Origin: Candidatus Poribacteria bacterium
GTDB taxonomy: Bacteria > Poribacteria > WGA-4E > WGA-3G
Assembly: GCA_003635255.1 (NCBI GenBank)
Contig: PYJC01000136.1
Coordinates: 1 to 64,000, forward strand
Reading direction: 5' to 3'
Length of the DNA stretch: 64,000 bases
Below are positions 27,903 to 37,564 of the stretch, piece by piece (the stretch's first letter is position 1; each line of letters opens with the position of its first letter). Below the pieces are notes generated by a model. That model was not told the DNA's origin and did not search any database. It worked only from the letters and a program-made list of their open reading frames with translations. Both the position numbers and the translations under genes were made by a program.

Positions 27903-30005
27903 ATGGTTGGCATTGTCAGTTTACTCTTCTTTTCTCTTTTTGTGCCGTTAAGTATCGCCGCGCCACCGAACCCGTATCTCTTTTTTAATGAAGACTCTAC
28001 GAGTGGCGAGTTGGTACCTAAGGCACCTCAGAGTCGGATCGAATTTCTTGAAGCGTTGGAAGACTGTTGTTTCGCCAACGAGCAAGGGGTCTTGCAGTCT
28101 GATGGTATAGAATACGTTCTCGCTTTGAAAATAGATTTCAGTGACATGCCCGGACGCAGGGAGGGTGCGGCATTCGACAGATACCTCTTCGCAACAGAAG
28201 GTGTCTCGATGAAAACCTATTTCCTCGAAAATTCCTATGGACAAATGGATATCCAGCCGGGACCGATGGGAGGGGTTCTCCCGAAAGGCAATACATGGAT
28301 TCGCGCCAAAAAACCGATGACGTATTATGGTGAAGGTGTCCGAATCTTGGAGCGTTATCGGGAATTGGTTCGGGAAGCGTGTGCGGCAGTAGATGCGATT
28401 GTTGATTTTTCGCAATATGATAGAGACAAAGACGGAATTGTTGACCATGTTTTCCTAATCCATTCAGGTAATGACCAAGCCTCGACAGGTGTTATTGATT
28501 ATGACATCCAGTCTGTCCTCCTACCCGGTGTTAATGCTGTTCACGATGGGGTGCGTGTCAATACTGCCGCGATTGTTGCTGAGGAACCTGACTTTGAACA
28601 TCCACATTTAGGCATCTATTTCCACGAGTTTTTTCATGATTTCGGTGCGCCTGATGTTTATGGACTCTTCACAGGTCCGCATGACCATAAATGGGGGCTG
28701 ATGGGTGCATTCGGTCCGTATCAAGGACCTGAAGAGTTTGGCATCGGAAACGGCTTGGAACCGAGCCATATCATAGGTTATCTTAAATGGGATTTTGACG
28801 CGAGACCTCAAAATGGTCGTCTCGGTTGGATCGAACCCGTTCAGATAACCGAAAACCAGCAAATTGATGTGCCAAGTTTTGAACTCGGTCCGAAAACGAA
28901 TAAACTTTTCAAAATTGATATTCACTCGTCAGGTAATTCGGCTAACACAGAAGCAAGAGAATTTTTTCTCATAGAGAATCGGAACAAAACTTCAGGGGCA
29001 ACTTTTGATACCTACTTACCAGAATCAGGCATCTTGATTTGGCACATTGATGAAACGCGACCGTATCCACTCGGTTCTTATGATGCGTCCCATCAGATAT
29101 GGCTTGAGGACCCGACAGACCCCGAACATCTCGGTATTTACCAACAAGATGGTGTTGAATCTATCAATGTGGTAACGATCACCGAAGGTGCTGCCTATTC
29201 CTTAGATGATGGACACACGGCTTTTACGCCTGGTACCGTTCCGAATAGCAATGCGAATGATGGGACGGTAACTGGGATTTCAATAACGAATATCGGTGCT
29301 GAAGGTTTTACCATCCCGATTTTGGTGTCGTTTGGCGATACCTACGAGCCGAATGATACGATTGTGACAGCATACCCGATCACATACGGTGAGACATACG
29401 ATTCTTTTCTTTTTGACGTGAGTGATGTGCGCGATGTGTACAAGTTGGAAGTTGTCGGTGGCATAACCATTTTAGTAACTCTGGCGGATCTTCCACCGGA
29501 GACGCATTATCGGTTGTCTCTCCACACGGCGACCGGTGAAATCCGTGCGACTGGCGAAATTGCTACAGAGATCTCGGGGTTGAAACTTATTTATCAACCT
29601 GAGATGACAGAGACGGTCTACCTTGTTGTTGAATCAGATGGCGGGTTCAGTAGCGTGGATTCCTATCAGTTACGGGTAGAACAACTTGAGGCGGGAGCGT
29701 TTACTTTTGAAGAGACCCGCGTATATCCGAATCCGCTGCGTTTAGGCGATGAGATGATGACGTTTGCCTATCGACTTTCCGCCTCCCAAATTGCGGATAC
29801 CGTTAACCTTGAGATTTTTATGCCAACGGGTGCGCTTGTTTATAGAGAAATGCATCAAAATGTATTTTCACAAGGGAAATTCGAGTGGCGCGGCGCGAAT
29901 CTCAGCGGCTCTCCTGTGGCATCAGGCATCTATATTTACCGTATTTCTGCAGAGCGGGAGGGGGTCCCTGTCCAAGAAATTGGAAAGTTAAGCGTTGTGA
30001 GATAG
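27903..30005 (+). CDS. Secreted M6-like metalloprotease with FlgD/T9SS-like C-terminal domain
   Basis: ORF 27732..30005; signal peptide from M27903; 'FHEFFHDFGAPDVYG' zinc site; tail 'VYPNPLRLGDEMMTF...GIYIYRISAEREG'. Start uncertain (TTG 27834 also possible). Confidence 0.8.
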   Translation: MVGIVSLLFFSLFVPLSIAAPPNPYLFFNEDSTSGELVPKAPQSRIEFLEALEDCCFANEQGVLQSDGIEYVLALKIDFSDMPGRREGAAFDRYLFATEGVSMKTYFLENSYGQMDIQPGPMGGVLPKGNTWIRAKKPMTYYGEGVRILERYRELVREACAAVDAIVDFSQYDRDKDGIVDHVFLIHSGNDQASTGVIDYDIQSVLLPGVNAVHDGVRVNTAAIVAEEPDFEHPHLGIYFHEFFHDFGAPDVYGLFTGPHDHKWGLMGAFGPYQGPEEFGIGNGLEPSHIIGYLKWDFDARPQNGRLGWIEPVQITENQQIDVPSFELGPKTNKLFKIDIHSSGNSANTEAREFFLIENRNKTSGATFDTYLPESGILIWHIDETRPYPLGSYDASHQIWLEDPTDPEHLGIYQQDGVESINVVTITEGAAYSLDDGHTAFTPGTVPNSNANDGTVTGISITNIGAEGFTIPILVSFGDTYEPNDTIVTAYPITYGETYDSFLFDVSDVRDVYKLEVVGGITILVTLADLPPETHYRLSLHTATGEIRATGEIATEISGLKLIYQPEMTETVYLVVESDGGFSSVDSYQLRVEQLEAGAFTFEETRVYPNPLRLGDEMMTFAYRLSASQIADTVNLEIFMPTGALVYREMHQNVFSQGKFEWRGANLSGSPVASGIYIYRISAEREGVPVQEIGKLSVVR

Positions 30006-30220
30006 TCGCCACAAATTCTTATCACATATTGCTTGACTAAAAATTGTTGTTATGCTAACTTAAATGCAATAAAACTCGTTTAGACGCGCCATTTGGATTT
30101 TAACCGGTGTTTTCAAATCAGCGATACGTGTTAGTGGGCTGATCTGTTGAGTAGCCGGAATAGAAAATGAGAAACGAACTTATCATTCGTAGAATGGTAA
30201 CCAAGGAGGCAACAATATCA

Positions 30221-31273
30221 ATGAAATGGTTGAATAGATTCACAACACTCAATTTTGTCTTACTATTTGCATTCGCGTTTAGCGTTGCAGGTTGCGGTAC
30301 TGCCCTCACCAATTTGTCACCGATTCAACCTGTCCATAATATAGCGAAAGCGAAGATGGAACAGAGTGCAAACCCGACCGAAGAGGTGGTTGTCCCAGCG
30401 GTCCCTGCTGAGGCACTCGCGAAACCTGTGCTGGATAAATACGGTATGGAGACCGTCGGGTTCCGAATCGGGAAAGCACGCGATGCGAATATGGAAGCGT
30501 TAACTTACGTGTTCTCGTTCGATGAATACGCACACGCCGCTGACAAATGGAAGGATTTCCTTAGCGACTGGACAGAAGCCAAGACACAGATTGAACTGGG
30601 GACTGGCGAAGACAGGAAAGTCGTTGATGTCCTCATGATGTCAAACTACCCACAATTATTTGACGTTCAGTCAAGACAACCGATTTTGACGAAAACAGTA
30701 GATGGGATTACAGTTTCTATTGCTTATTGGCGAGGGGCGGATTTAGATAGAAAGTACAATCGAGGGAACGCATTTTCACCTTTTTATGAGACAGAAGCCC
30801 TTCACCAAGGCGACAAAACAGATGTATTCTATGTGAAGATTACCAACAATCGGAGTGAGAATATCATCTTTAATGTCAAGGAGTGCACTGTCGTCGATCA
30901 GGGTGAAAATATCTATAACGGTATGGATTACGATGATTTACAAGAACGTTTTACATACATGGCACGTGCGACAGGACTCTATGTCACAAATGGAATGGAA
31001 ATTGCGCGTCGGATTTTGATTGAAAAACGGATGCCTATTGTTGAAAAACAGGTGGGTAAGCGCCGAACAGGGGTCCCTCCCGGTGGCAGCGCGGAAGGTT
31101 TCTTACCGTTTGTAGAAACTAAATCGAACGCCGAGGAATTAAAGGTCATCCTACCGATTGAAAAGGCACCACCGCCCGGTGCAGCGCAACGGTATCAAAC
31201 GATAGAATTCGTGTTCCCTTTCACACATAATAAAGGGATTCGTGTTGCACAACCCGCAACTAAGCGGTATTAA
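30221..31273 (+). CDS. Lipoprotein, hypothetical
   Basis: Lipobox in 'LLFAFAFSVAGCGT'. Confidence 0.65.
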   Translation: MKWLNRFTTLNFVLLFAFAFSVAGCGTALTNLSPIQPVHNIAKAKMEQSANPTEEVVVPAVPAEALAKPVLDKYGMETVGFRIGKARDANMEALTYVFSFDEYAHAADKWKDFLSDWTEAKTQIELGTGEDRKVVDVLMMSNYPQLFDVQSRQPILTKTVDGITVSIAYWRGADLDRKYNRGNAFSPFYETEALHQGDKTDVFYVKITNNRSENIIFNVKECTVVDQGENIYNGMDYDDLQERFTYMARATGLYVTNGMEIARRILIEKRMPIVEKQVGKRRTGVPPGGSAEGFLPFVETKSNAEELKVILPIEKAPPPGAAQRYQTIEFVFPFTHNKGIRVAQPATKRY

Positions 31274-31329
31274 GCAACGGTAGTGTTTGCTGAGACATAG
31301 CACTCCAGACGATTCATACACACATTACG

Positions 31330-31367
31330 ATGCCCGTGGTGATATAGACTGCGGGCATTTTATTTTT
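31330..31367. terminator. Bidirectional terminator-like hairpin between convergent genes
   Basis: ATGCCCG-N15-CGGGCAT followed by TTTATTTTT. Confidence 0.55.
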
Positions 31368-33345
31368 CTACAATTTCGCAGTCTGGTAGTGAATCGAGAA
31401 ACTGTTTGCCATAACTTCTTGTCCTAATGCGTGGATCAAGAATAACAACAATCCCCTTGTCGGTCTGTGTGCGGATGAGCCGTCCAAACCCCTGTTTGAG
31501 GCGTAAAATTGCCTCCGGTAGACTGAACTCGAAAAACTCATTCCCGCCGCTTTCCTTGATCTGTTTTACGCGCGCTTCCATCACGGGATGCGTTGGCACT
31601 TCAAAGGGAAGTCGTGTTATGATAACATTGCTGAGCGCTTCACCTCGCACGTCAACGCCCTCCCAGAAACTCGATGTTCCGAATAAAACCGAATCCGTAT
31701 CCTCACGAAACGCCTGAAGCATGTCCGTCCGTGAAAGTTCGCCCCCCTGTTTAAAGGTGCTAATCCCTATATCTTCTAAATCGGGTGCGACAGCCTCATA
31801 GACTTCGTCCATCATTTTGTAACTTGTAAAAAGGATGAATGCCTTGCCGTGGGTCAGTTCGAGATAGTGTTTAATTTTACGCGTCACCGCTGGTATAAAA
31901 TCGCTGCTATTTGGATCCGGCATCCCTTTCGGAATGTGAATCTGTACCTGTTTTTTAAAATCAAACGGGGAATGAGCCAGCAGTTCACGACACTCATCTA
32001 TGCCGACCCTCGCTTTAAAATAGGCAAAGTTACGATTGGTAGAAAGCGTAGCACTCGTCATTACAACGCTACTTTTCTCTGTGAAGAGATAGTCTTGCAA
32101 CATCTGGTTGATATTTGCCGGGGTAGCGTTTAGGAGGATACGCGGCGTTCGTCCTCGTGTTGATACTTCTGTCCAGTAGACATAATTCGGATCCGTTTGC
32201 CGGATGATCATATCTAATTCGTCCCGGAGCCGTTGGCAATGATTGTGGTGGGCGGTAATTTCCTGCTCGTCATCGTCCGTCATGGCATTGTCCCGAAGAC
32301 GTTTCAGCGTTTTTTCAATTTCCAAGAGGGGTGCGTCTAACACGTTTTCGACAAAATCGCTTCTATGAATGCGTTGTGTTAGAGAAATGCCGCGTCCTTC
32401 CGCTTCAATTTCTTCTTCCATCGCCTCAAGAACACTATTGAAAAGTATATTCGTCTGTTCGCGCGCCTCTACGACTTGATCTTTCAGTTGTGGCGATTGG
32501 AAATGTTCTGCCAATCCATCATTACTGCGCTCATTGTAGAGCGAATCGAGTAGCCATTTGAGGCGCGTATTATTGAAGTTGACGCTTGCGTGGTTGGTTG
32601 CTGTCGCTTCGAGATGATGTGCTTCATCAATGATGAGATAGTCATAATCAGGCAAGATCCCGGCGGCTGCGTCGCTGTCTTTTCGGATTGTGAGATCGCT
32701 GAAGAGGAGATGATGGTTCACAATGAGTAGATCCGCATTGTGCATTTCGCGTCGGACTTTGAAATAGAAACAGGTACCGTAGGTTTCACAGTTGCGTCCG
32801 AGGCAGTTATCTCTGTCCGAAGCGACCTTATCCCACACCTGCGGATTCGGCTGCCACGGTAGGTCTGCTCTGCTACCATCCGCTGTCTGATCTACCCATT
32901 CTGCGATCTCGCTGACCTGATCTACTTCTTCGAGTGTATCAAATAAACCGCGTTCATAATTGAACAGGTTTTTCAGCCTTCGCCGTGAAAGGTAATTACG
33001 CCGTCCCTTTGCAAGCACTACGTTGAAATCGCGTGGGAGCACACGTTGTAGAAATGGGATGTCCTTTGTGACCAGTTGCTCTTGTAGGCTGATAGTATTC
33101 GTCGAAATGACTACCGTTTGTTCCGATTTGAGGGCAAGGGAGATTGCGGGAATTAGATAAGCGAAACTTTTACCGACACCCGTTCCGGCTTCAACAATCA
33201 GGTGTTCAGAGGCTGTCAATGCTCTGGCTACTTCATGAGCCATCTGCAATTGCTCTTGACGGAACTCATACCCTTCAAGATGCTGTGAGATGAGACCGCC
33301 CGGACTAAAGATTTCTCTGAGCGTCAGGGGTGTTGATGTTGTCAT
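31360..33345 (-). CDS. dinG: DinG-like ATP-dependent DNA helicase (XPD family)
   Basis: Walker A 'VEAGTGVGKSFAYL', Fe-S Cys cluster (CLGRNCETYGTCFYF), DEAH, 'GFGRLIRTQTDKGIVVILDPR'. Confidence 0.85.
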   Translation of the reverse strand: MTTSTPLTLREIFSPGGLISQHLEGYEFRQEQLQMAHEVARALTASEHLIVEAGTGVGKSFAYLIPAISLALKSEQTVVISTNTISLQEQLVTKDIPFLQRVLPRDFNVVLAKGRRNYLSRRRLKNLFNYERGLFDTLEEVDQVSEIAEWVDQTADGSRADLPWQPNPQVWDKVASDRDNCLGRNCETYGTCFYFKVRREMHNADLLIVNHHLLFSDLTIRKDSDAAAGILPDYDYLIIDEAHHLEATATNHASVNFNNTRLKWLLDSLYNERSNDGLAEHFQSPQLKDQVVEAREQTNILFNSVLEAMEEEIEAEGRGISLTQRIHRSDFVENVLDAPLLEIEKTLKRLRDNAMTDDDEQEITAHHNHCQRLRDELDMIIRQTDPNYVYWTEVSTRGRTPRILLNATPANINQMLQDYLFTEKSSVVMTSATLSTNRNFAYFKARVGIDECRELLAHSPFDFKKQVQIHIPKGMPDPNSSDFIPAVTRKIKHYLELTHGKAFILFTSYKMMDEVYEAVAPDLEDIGISTFKQGGELSRTDMLQAFREDTDSVLFGTSSFWEGVDVRGEALSNVIITRLPFEVPTHPVMEARVKQIKESGGNEFFEFSLPEAILRLKQGFGRLIRTQTDKGIVVILDPRIRTRSYGKQFLDSLPDCEIVEK

Positions 33346-33361
33346 ATATTTTTATCGGAGG

Positions 33362-34711
33362 CTAAGGTTTTAGCTGCATGGTTATCTTTTCTGTGCCGTG
33401 ACCGCTTTTGACATCGAGGATAAGTTGTTCGAGTTCTTGCTGCTGTTTTTGAAGGAGCGCTTCAAGTTCTTGGACAGTGTTGATCTCTTGTCCATTAACA
33501 GCAACAATGAGCGTGCCTCGTGGAATCGGGCTGTTCTCTCGAACCCTATCAACAATAACACCTCGATCCTCCTCGGTCAGATAGGTGTACCTTTCAAAAT
33601 CACCCTTTTCTAGCTTCCGCACTGTTAGTCCGAGCCGTTTCCAGGCGACAGAGTCGGGTTCATCAACAGGTCTCCCTGCGTGTAGCGCAGGCATTTCCGC
33701 TATTGTGACATTAAACATCCGTTCATGCCCGTTTCGGAGGACCGTAATTTTTGAGTTCTTACCGATTGGAGAATCGGCAATCCACATCTTGAATTCGTCA
33801 GTATTCTTTACTTGCTTTCCGTTGTATTTGATAATAATATCATCGCGCTGCAGCCCTGCAAGATGTGCTGGCATATTTTTGAGTACACTCCGAACGCGAA
33901 TCCCCTCTGGTACTTCTCCCATACCAATCCCAAGGAATCCGCGGATGATGCGTCCGTTTGCGATCAGTTGCGTCCCAATCTTTTCAACAAGGTTGCTGGA
34001 GATAGCAAACCCTGCGCCTGCTCTGACAGCATCTGTTGCGGGTGTGTTGTCGGGTCGTCGGATTAACGAGTTAACGCCAATGACTTCACCGTGGATGTTC
34101 AATAAAGGACCACCGCTATTTCCGATATTAATCCAAGCATCCGTTTGGATAAAATCTTGATAGCGAACGAGACCGATGTCGGGAAGAAATGAACGCCCTT
34201 TTCCACTGACGGTACCAATTGTTACCGTATAATCGAGTTGAAATGGGTTCCCGATCGCAATAGCGAACTGTCCAACTTGGACCTCATCCGAATTCGCCAA
34301 CGGCAGCACCGGGAACTCCTTTTCGGCATCAATTTTCAAAACAGCAATATCTGTATTACGGTCAATTCTACCATCTAATTCTGCGTCGAATTCGGTTCCA
34401 TCAAACAGTTGGATTTTGATAGTTGTCGCGTTCCGGACCACATGCTCGTTTGTAAGGATATAACCGTCTTTCCGAAAGACGAATCCAGAACCTTCTTGTC
34501 TGCGATTTTTGCCATCTTCTTGGCGCAAGGCAACCACACTCACAATAGCAGGTTTGCTCTGCTTTACGACGTTCACAAACGCTTTCTCGATTGAGTTGAG
34601 TAGTTCAACATCTGTCGGTTGCGTTTTCGCGCTGCCACACGCAGATATTATCGTGCTTGCACTGACGAGGCAAATTAGTAAACTGAAGCGGACATAGATA
34701 TTTTTTTTCAT
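33362..34711 (-). CDS. degP: DegP/HtrA-like serine protease with PDZ domains, lipoprotein-like signal
   Basis: 'GSGFVFRKDGYILTNEHVV', 'TDIAVLKID', 'GNSGGPL'; lipobox region 'ASTIISACGS'. Confidence 0.85.
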   Translation of the reverse strand: MKKNIYVRFSLLICLVSASTIISACGSAKTQPTDVELLNSIEKAFVNVVKQSKPAIVSVVALRQEDGKNRRQEGSGFVFRKDGYILTNEHVVRNATTIKIQLFDGTEFDAELDGRIDRNTDIAVLKIDAEKEFPVLPLANSDEVQVGQFAIAIGNPFQLDYTVTIGTVSGKGRSFLPDIGLVRYQDFIQTDAWINIGNSGGPLLNIHGEVIGVNSLIRRPDNTPATDAVRAGAGFAISSNLVEKIGTQLIANGRIIRGFLGIGMGEVPEGIRVRSVLKNMPAHLAGLQRDDIIIKYNGKQVKNTDEFKMWIADSPIGKNSKITVLRNGHERMFNVTIAEMPALHAGRPVDEPDSVAWKRLGLTVRKLEKGDFERYTYLTEEDRGVIVDRVRENSPIPRGTLIVAVNGQEINTVQELEALLQKQQQELEQLILDVKSGHGTEKITMQLKP

Positions 34712-34838
34712 CAGATCCCCCCTTTAGCATAAATGCGTTATAAAACGCCGCGAATAATGAGCCACGCTCATGTATTTATGTATAGCCCATTTTAATTTTA
34801 ACATAGCTATTAGAAATTTGTCAAAATATTAGTATTCC

Positions 34839-36446
34839 CTATCTCAGGATTGCTAACTTCTCCAGATATGTATAGGTTTCGCCTTTTGAGACGACCGAAA
34901 TATGGCACACATAAATCCCTGGCGACACTGCTAATCCATAGGAGGTTTGCTGATTCCACCACGTCCGCCAGATCGTTTGATTGAGTCGATCCGCGACCCC
35001 TTCAATCCGTTTTATGAGGTTACCGTGGGCATCATAGATCAGAATGTGCATTTCAGTGATTTCGGTATTTGCTTCAACTCGGAATTCAGTTAAACCGTCT
35101 GAACGTGCGGGGTTCGGAAAAACGACTACGTTTTTCCACGCGAAGGTTTGCGTCAAAATTACAGACTGCGCAACTGAGACAGCTCCGAGTGGGTATCGGG
35201 CTATGACTCGGAGTGTATTCTCTCCAGTTTTCAACGGCACCTTTGCTGTATAAGTTTGTGTTTCTCGGTGCAGCACCGCCTCTGTCTGGCTTGGATGGAC
35301 AATGATATCGATTGGGAAATCTGATTGGAATGTTCCGTTAATTGTTAATTCACTCTCCTGTGTCGTCGGTGGAAGTTCCAACGTCACTTGGGGTATCTGT
35401 CGGGTTGGATTAAACATGTCCGTGAGCAGGCTATCTATTGTGACAAGCACGAGTTGTGTCACTTTTCTCACCAAACCGAAGTTCACTTTATCGGCGGTAT
35501 CCGCAGCGGTGTGATAGAAGGGATTGGCATCGTAATTTTGGGAATCTCGCCAGGGTGTTGAACTCTCAGTTAAAGTGACGGCGTTGTATCCGTTGTCCCA
35601 GAAGGGTTTGTGGGAGGAAATATCGATGAATTCGTCTTGTGTGCGGCGAATTTTCAAGCCGACATTGTACCATCCGTTTGCAATGATAAGCGCGCGGCTG
35701 ATCCAAGCGGAATCGTTATTGGCAACGATTTCAACGAGATCGCTTTTCCAATTGAAACCGAACATGTCTAAGTTAAAAACAGAGACGATGTTATCACGGG
35801 TCGTAACAGTAGCAGTTTTATCGTCCGGCTCCACCCGATTCAATACACTTTGAACATAGTTCCGACTGCCGAAAAAACCGAGTTCCTCGCCCCCTAAGGC
35901 GATAAACCTTAACTCATGGTCGTATTCATGACGGCTTAGGAGGTTCGCTATCTCCAGCATTGCTGCGACACCGGTGCCGTTATCATTTGCGCCGGGTGCA
36001 GTAGATGCTAACGGATGCCAATTCGGTTCACGTACGGCTTGTGTGTCATAATGTGCGCATACGATAAAAATACGATTACTGGTTGAACCCAACCGAGGCG
36101 GTAAAACAGCCGTGACGTTCCGAATACCACCAAAAACCTGTTCACTTACCTGTAGACGTGGGGAACGACGAAACTGACTTTTAATGTACCGTACAGCGTT
36201 TTCCGTTGCTTCGCGGTGATGCGCGCTGCGGGTCCGGTAAGCGTGGAAGTTCCCTGTACCAATGTTTTCTTGGAGTGTTATCACCTGTGCTTCAAGCGCA
36301 TCGGATTGTACGAGTGTGAGCAGTTCATCGCCGCGATGTGAAAGATTATCGTTATTTTCTGCCATAACAGACAGCGAAATACATAGAAGAAGAAGCGTAT
36401 ATTTTTTTATCGCAACTGGGGAAGGATGCCTTAATTGCCTTGACAT
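34839..36446 (-). CDS. M28-family peptidase with FlgD/T9SS-like C-terminal domain
   Basis: 'IFIVCAHYDTQA', 'GANDNGTGVAAMLE', 'ALGGEELGFFGS'; tail 'VVFPNPARSDGLTEF...SPGIYVCHISVVSKG'. Confidence 0.85.
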   Translation of the reverse strand: MSRQLRHPSPVAIKKYTLLLLCISLSVMAENNDNLSHRGDELLTLVQSDALEAQVITLQENIGTGNFHAYRTRSAHHREATENAVRYIKSQFRRSPRLQVSEQVFGGIRNVTAVLPPRLGSTSNRIFIVCAHYDTQAVREPNWHPLASTAPGANDNGTGVAAMLEIANLLSRHEYDHELRFIALGGEELGFFGSRNYVQSVLNRVEPDDKTATVTTRDNIVSVFNLDMFGFNWKSDLVEIVANNDSAWISRALIIANGWYNVGLKIRRTQDEFIDISSHKPFWDNGYNAVTLTESSTPWRDSQNYDANPFYHTAADTADKVNFGLVRKVTQLVLVTIDSLLTDMFNPTRQIPQVTLELPPTTQESELTINGTFQSDFPIDIIVHPSQTEAVLHRETQTYTAKVPLKTGENTLRVIARYPLGAVSVAQSVILTQTFAWKNVVVFPNPARSDGLTEFRVEANTEITEMHILIYDAHGNLIKRIEGVADRLNQTIWRTWWNQQTSYGLAVSPGIYVCHISVVSKGETYTYLEKLAILR

Positions 36447-36587
36447 GAGCGCAGAAATTTTGTATCCTATTTAAGATATTGTGTTTATTTTACCAGATTT
36501 CAGTCCGATTGTAAACAGCGTTAGTGTTCATTGCTCCAGACCAATGTGTGTAAACCTCAATGCACGACGATTGAAGTGGACGAGAAA

Positions 36588-37538
36588 ATGCCAGCAAATC
36601 TGCCCCCGACCTACTACAAACTTAAACACCAACATGAAGCCGCCAAGACAGATGAAGAACGCCTCAGTCTGTTAGAGGAGATGTTGCGAATCATCCCGAA
36701 ACACAAAGGTTCGGAAAAGGTGGTTTCGGATATCCGTCGTCGTATTGCTGCGCACAAAAGGGCACCGACGGAGAAAGGAAAAGGATCTGGGAAAAGGAGT
36801 TATAGCGAACATATTCCGAAACAGGGGGCGGGACAGATCGTGCTTTTGGGACCACCAAATGCCGGGAAGTCCCAGATACTCGCAAAGTTCACGAACGCCA
36901 AGCCGGAGGTGTCCTCAACACCTTATACGACGACCACACCGTTGGTCGGGATGCTCCGTTATGAGAATGTCCAATTTCAACTCATTGACACACCCTCTAT
37001 CATGCAGGATTTCATTTCACCTACCTTGTTAACGCTCACCCGAAACGCCGATATCGCGCTACCGGTGGTAAGTCTCGCCAGTGATAACCTATTAGACGAT
37101 CTGGATATGGTGACGGCACTCCTTAACGAAGCAGACAGAGAGCCTCCAGAAAACGGACATCTTATCGCGGCAAACCAACTCGATGCAGTAGACGCGGATG
37201 AACGGCTGGAGATTCTCAAGGAATTCTATGGTGAGACGTTTCAAATCTATCCGATTTCTGCCGAAACGAGGGATGGTAAAGAGACTCTATTCCAAGCCCT
37301 CTATGCGGCATTAGACATCTTGCGTGTTTATCCGAAAGCACCCGGCAAGGCGGTAGAACGCGACGACCCGATCGTACTTCCTATCGGTTCGACTGTTCTT
37401 GATGCTGCTATCGGTCTACACAAAGATTTTGAGGAATTCAAGTTTGCACGGATATGGGGACCTCAATGGCACGATGGACAATCAGTCAGTCGGAATGATG
37501 TCGTTTACGATGGAGATGTAGTCGAGTTTCATTTGTAG
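36588..37538 (+). CDS. DRG/Obg-like GTPase with C-terminal TGS domain
   Basis: 'IVLLGPPNAGKSQIL', 'LIDTPSI', C-terminal TGS-like 'FEEFKFARIWGPQWHDGQSVSRNDVVYDGDVVEFHL'. Confidence 0.88.
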   Translation: MPANLPPTYYKLKHQHEAAKTDEERLSLLEEMLRIIPKHKGSEKVVSDIRRRIAAHKRAPTEKGKGSGKRSYSEHIPKQGAGQIVLLGPPNAGKSQILAKFTNAKPEVSSTPYTTTTPLVGMLRYENVQFQLIDTPSIMQDFISPTLLTLTRNADIALPVVSLASDNLLDDLDMVTALLNEADREPPENGHLIAANQLDAVDADERLEILKEFYGETFQIYPISAETRDGKETLFQALYAALDILRVYPKAPGKAVERDDPIVLPIGSTVLDAAIGLHKDFEEFKFARIWGPQWHDGQSVSRNDVVYDGDVVEFHL

Positions 37539-37564
37539 TCGCTTAAAAGGAAAGGAGAGGAGAG

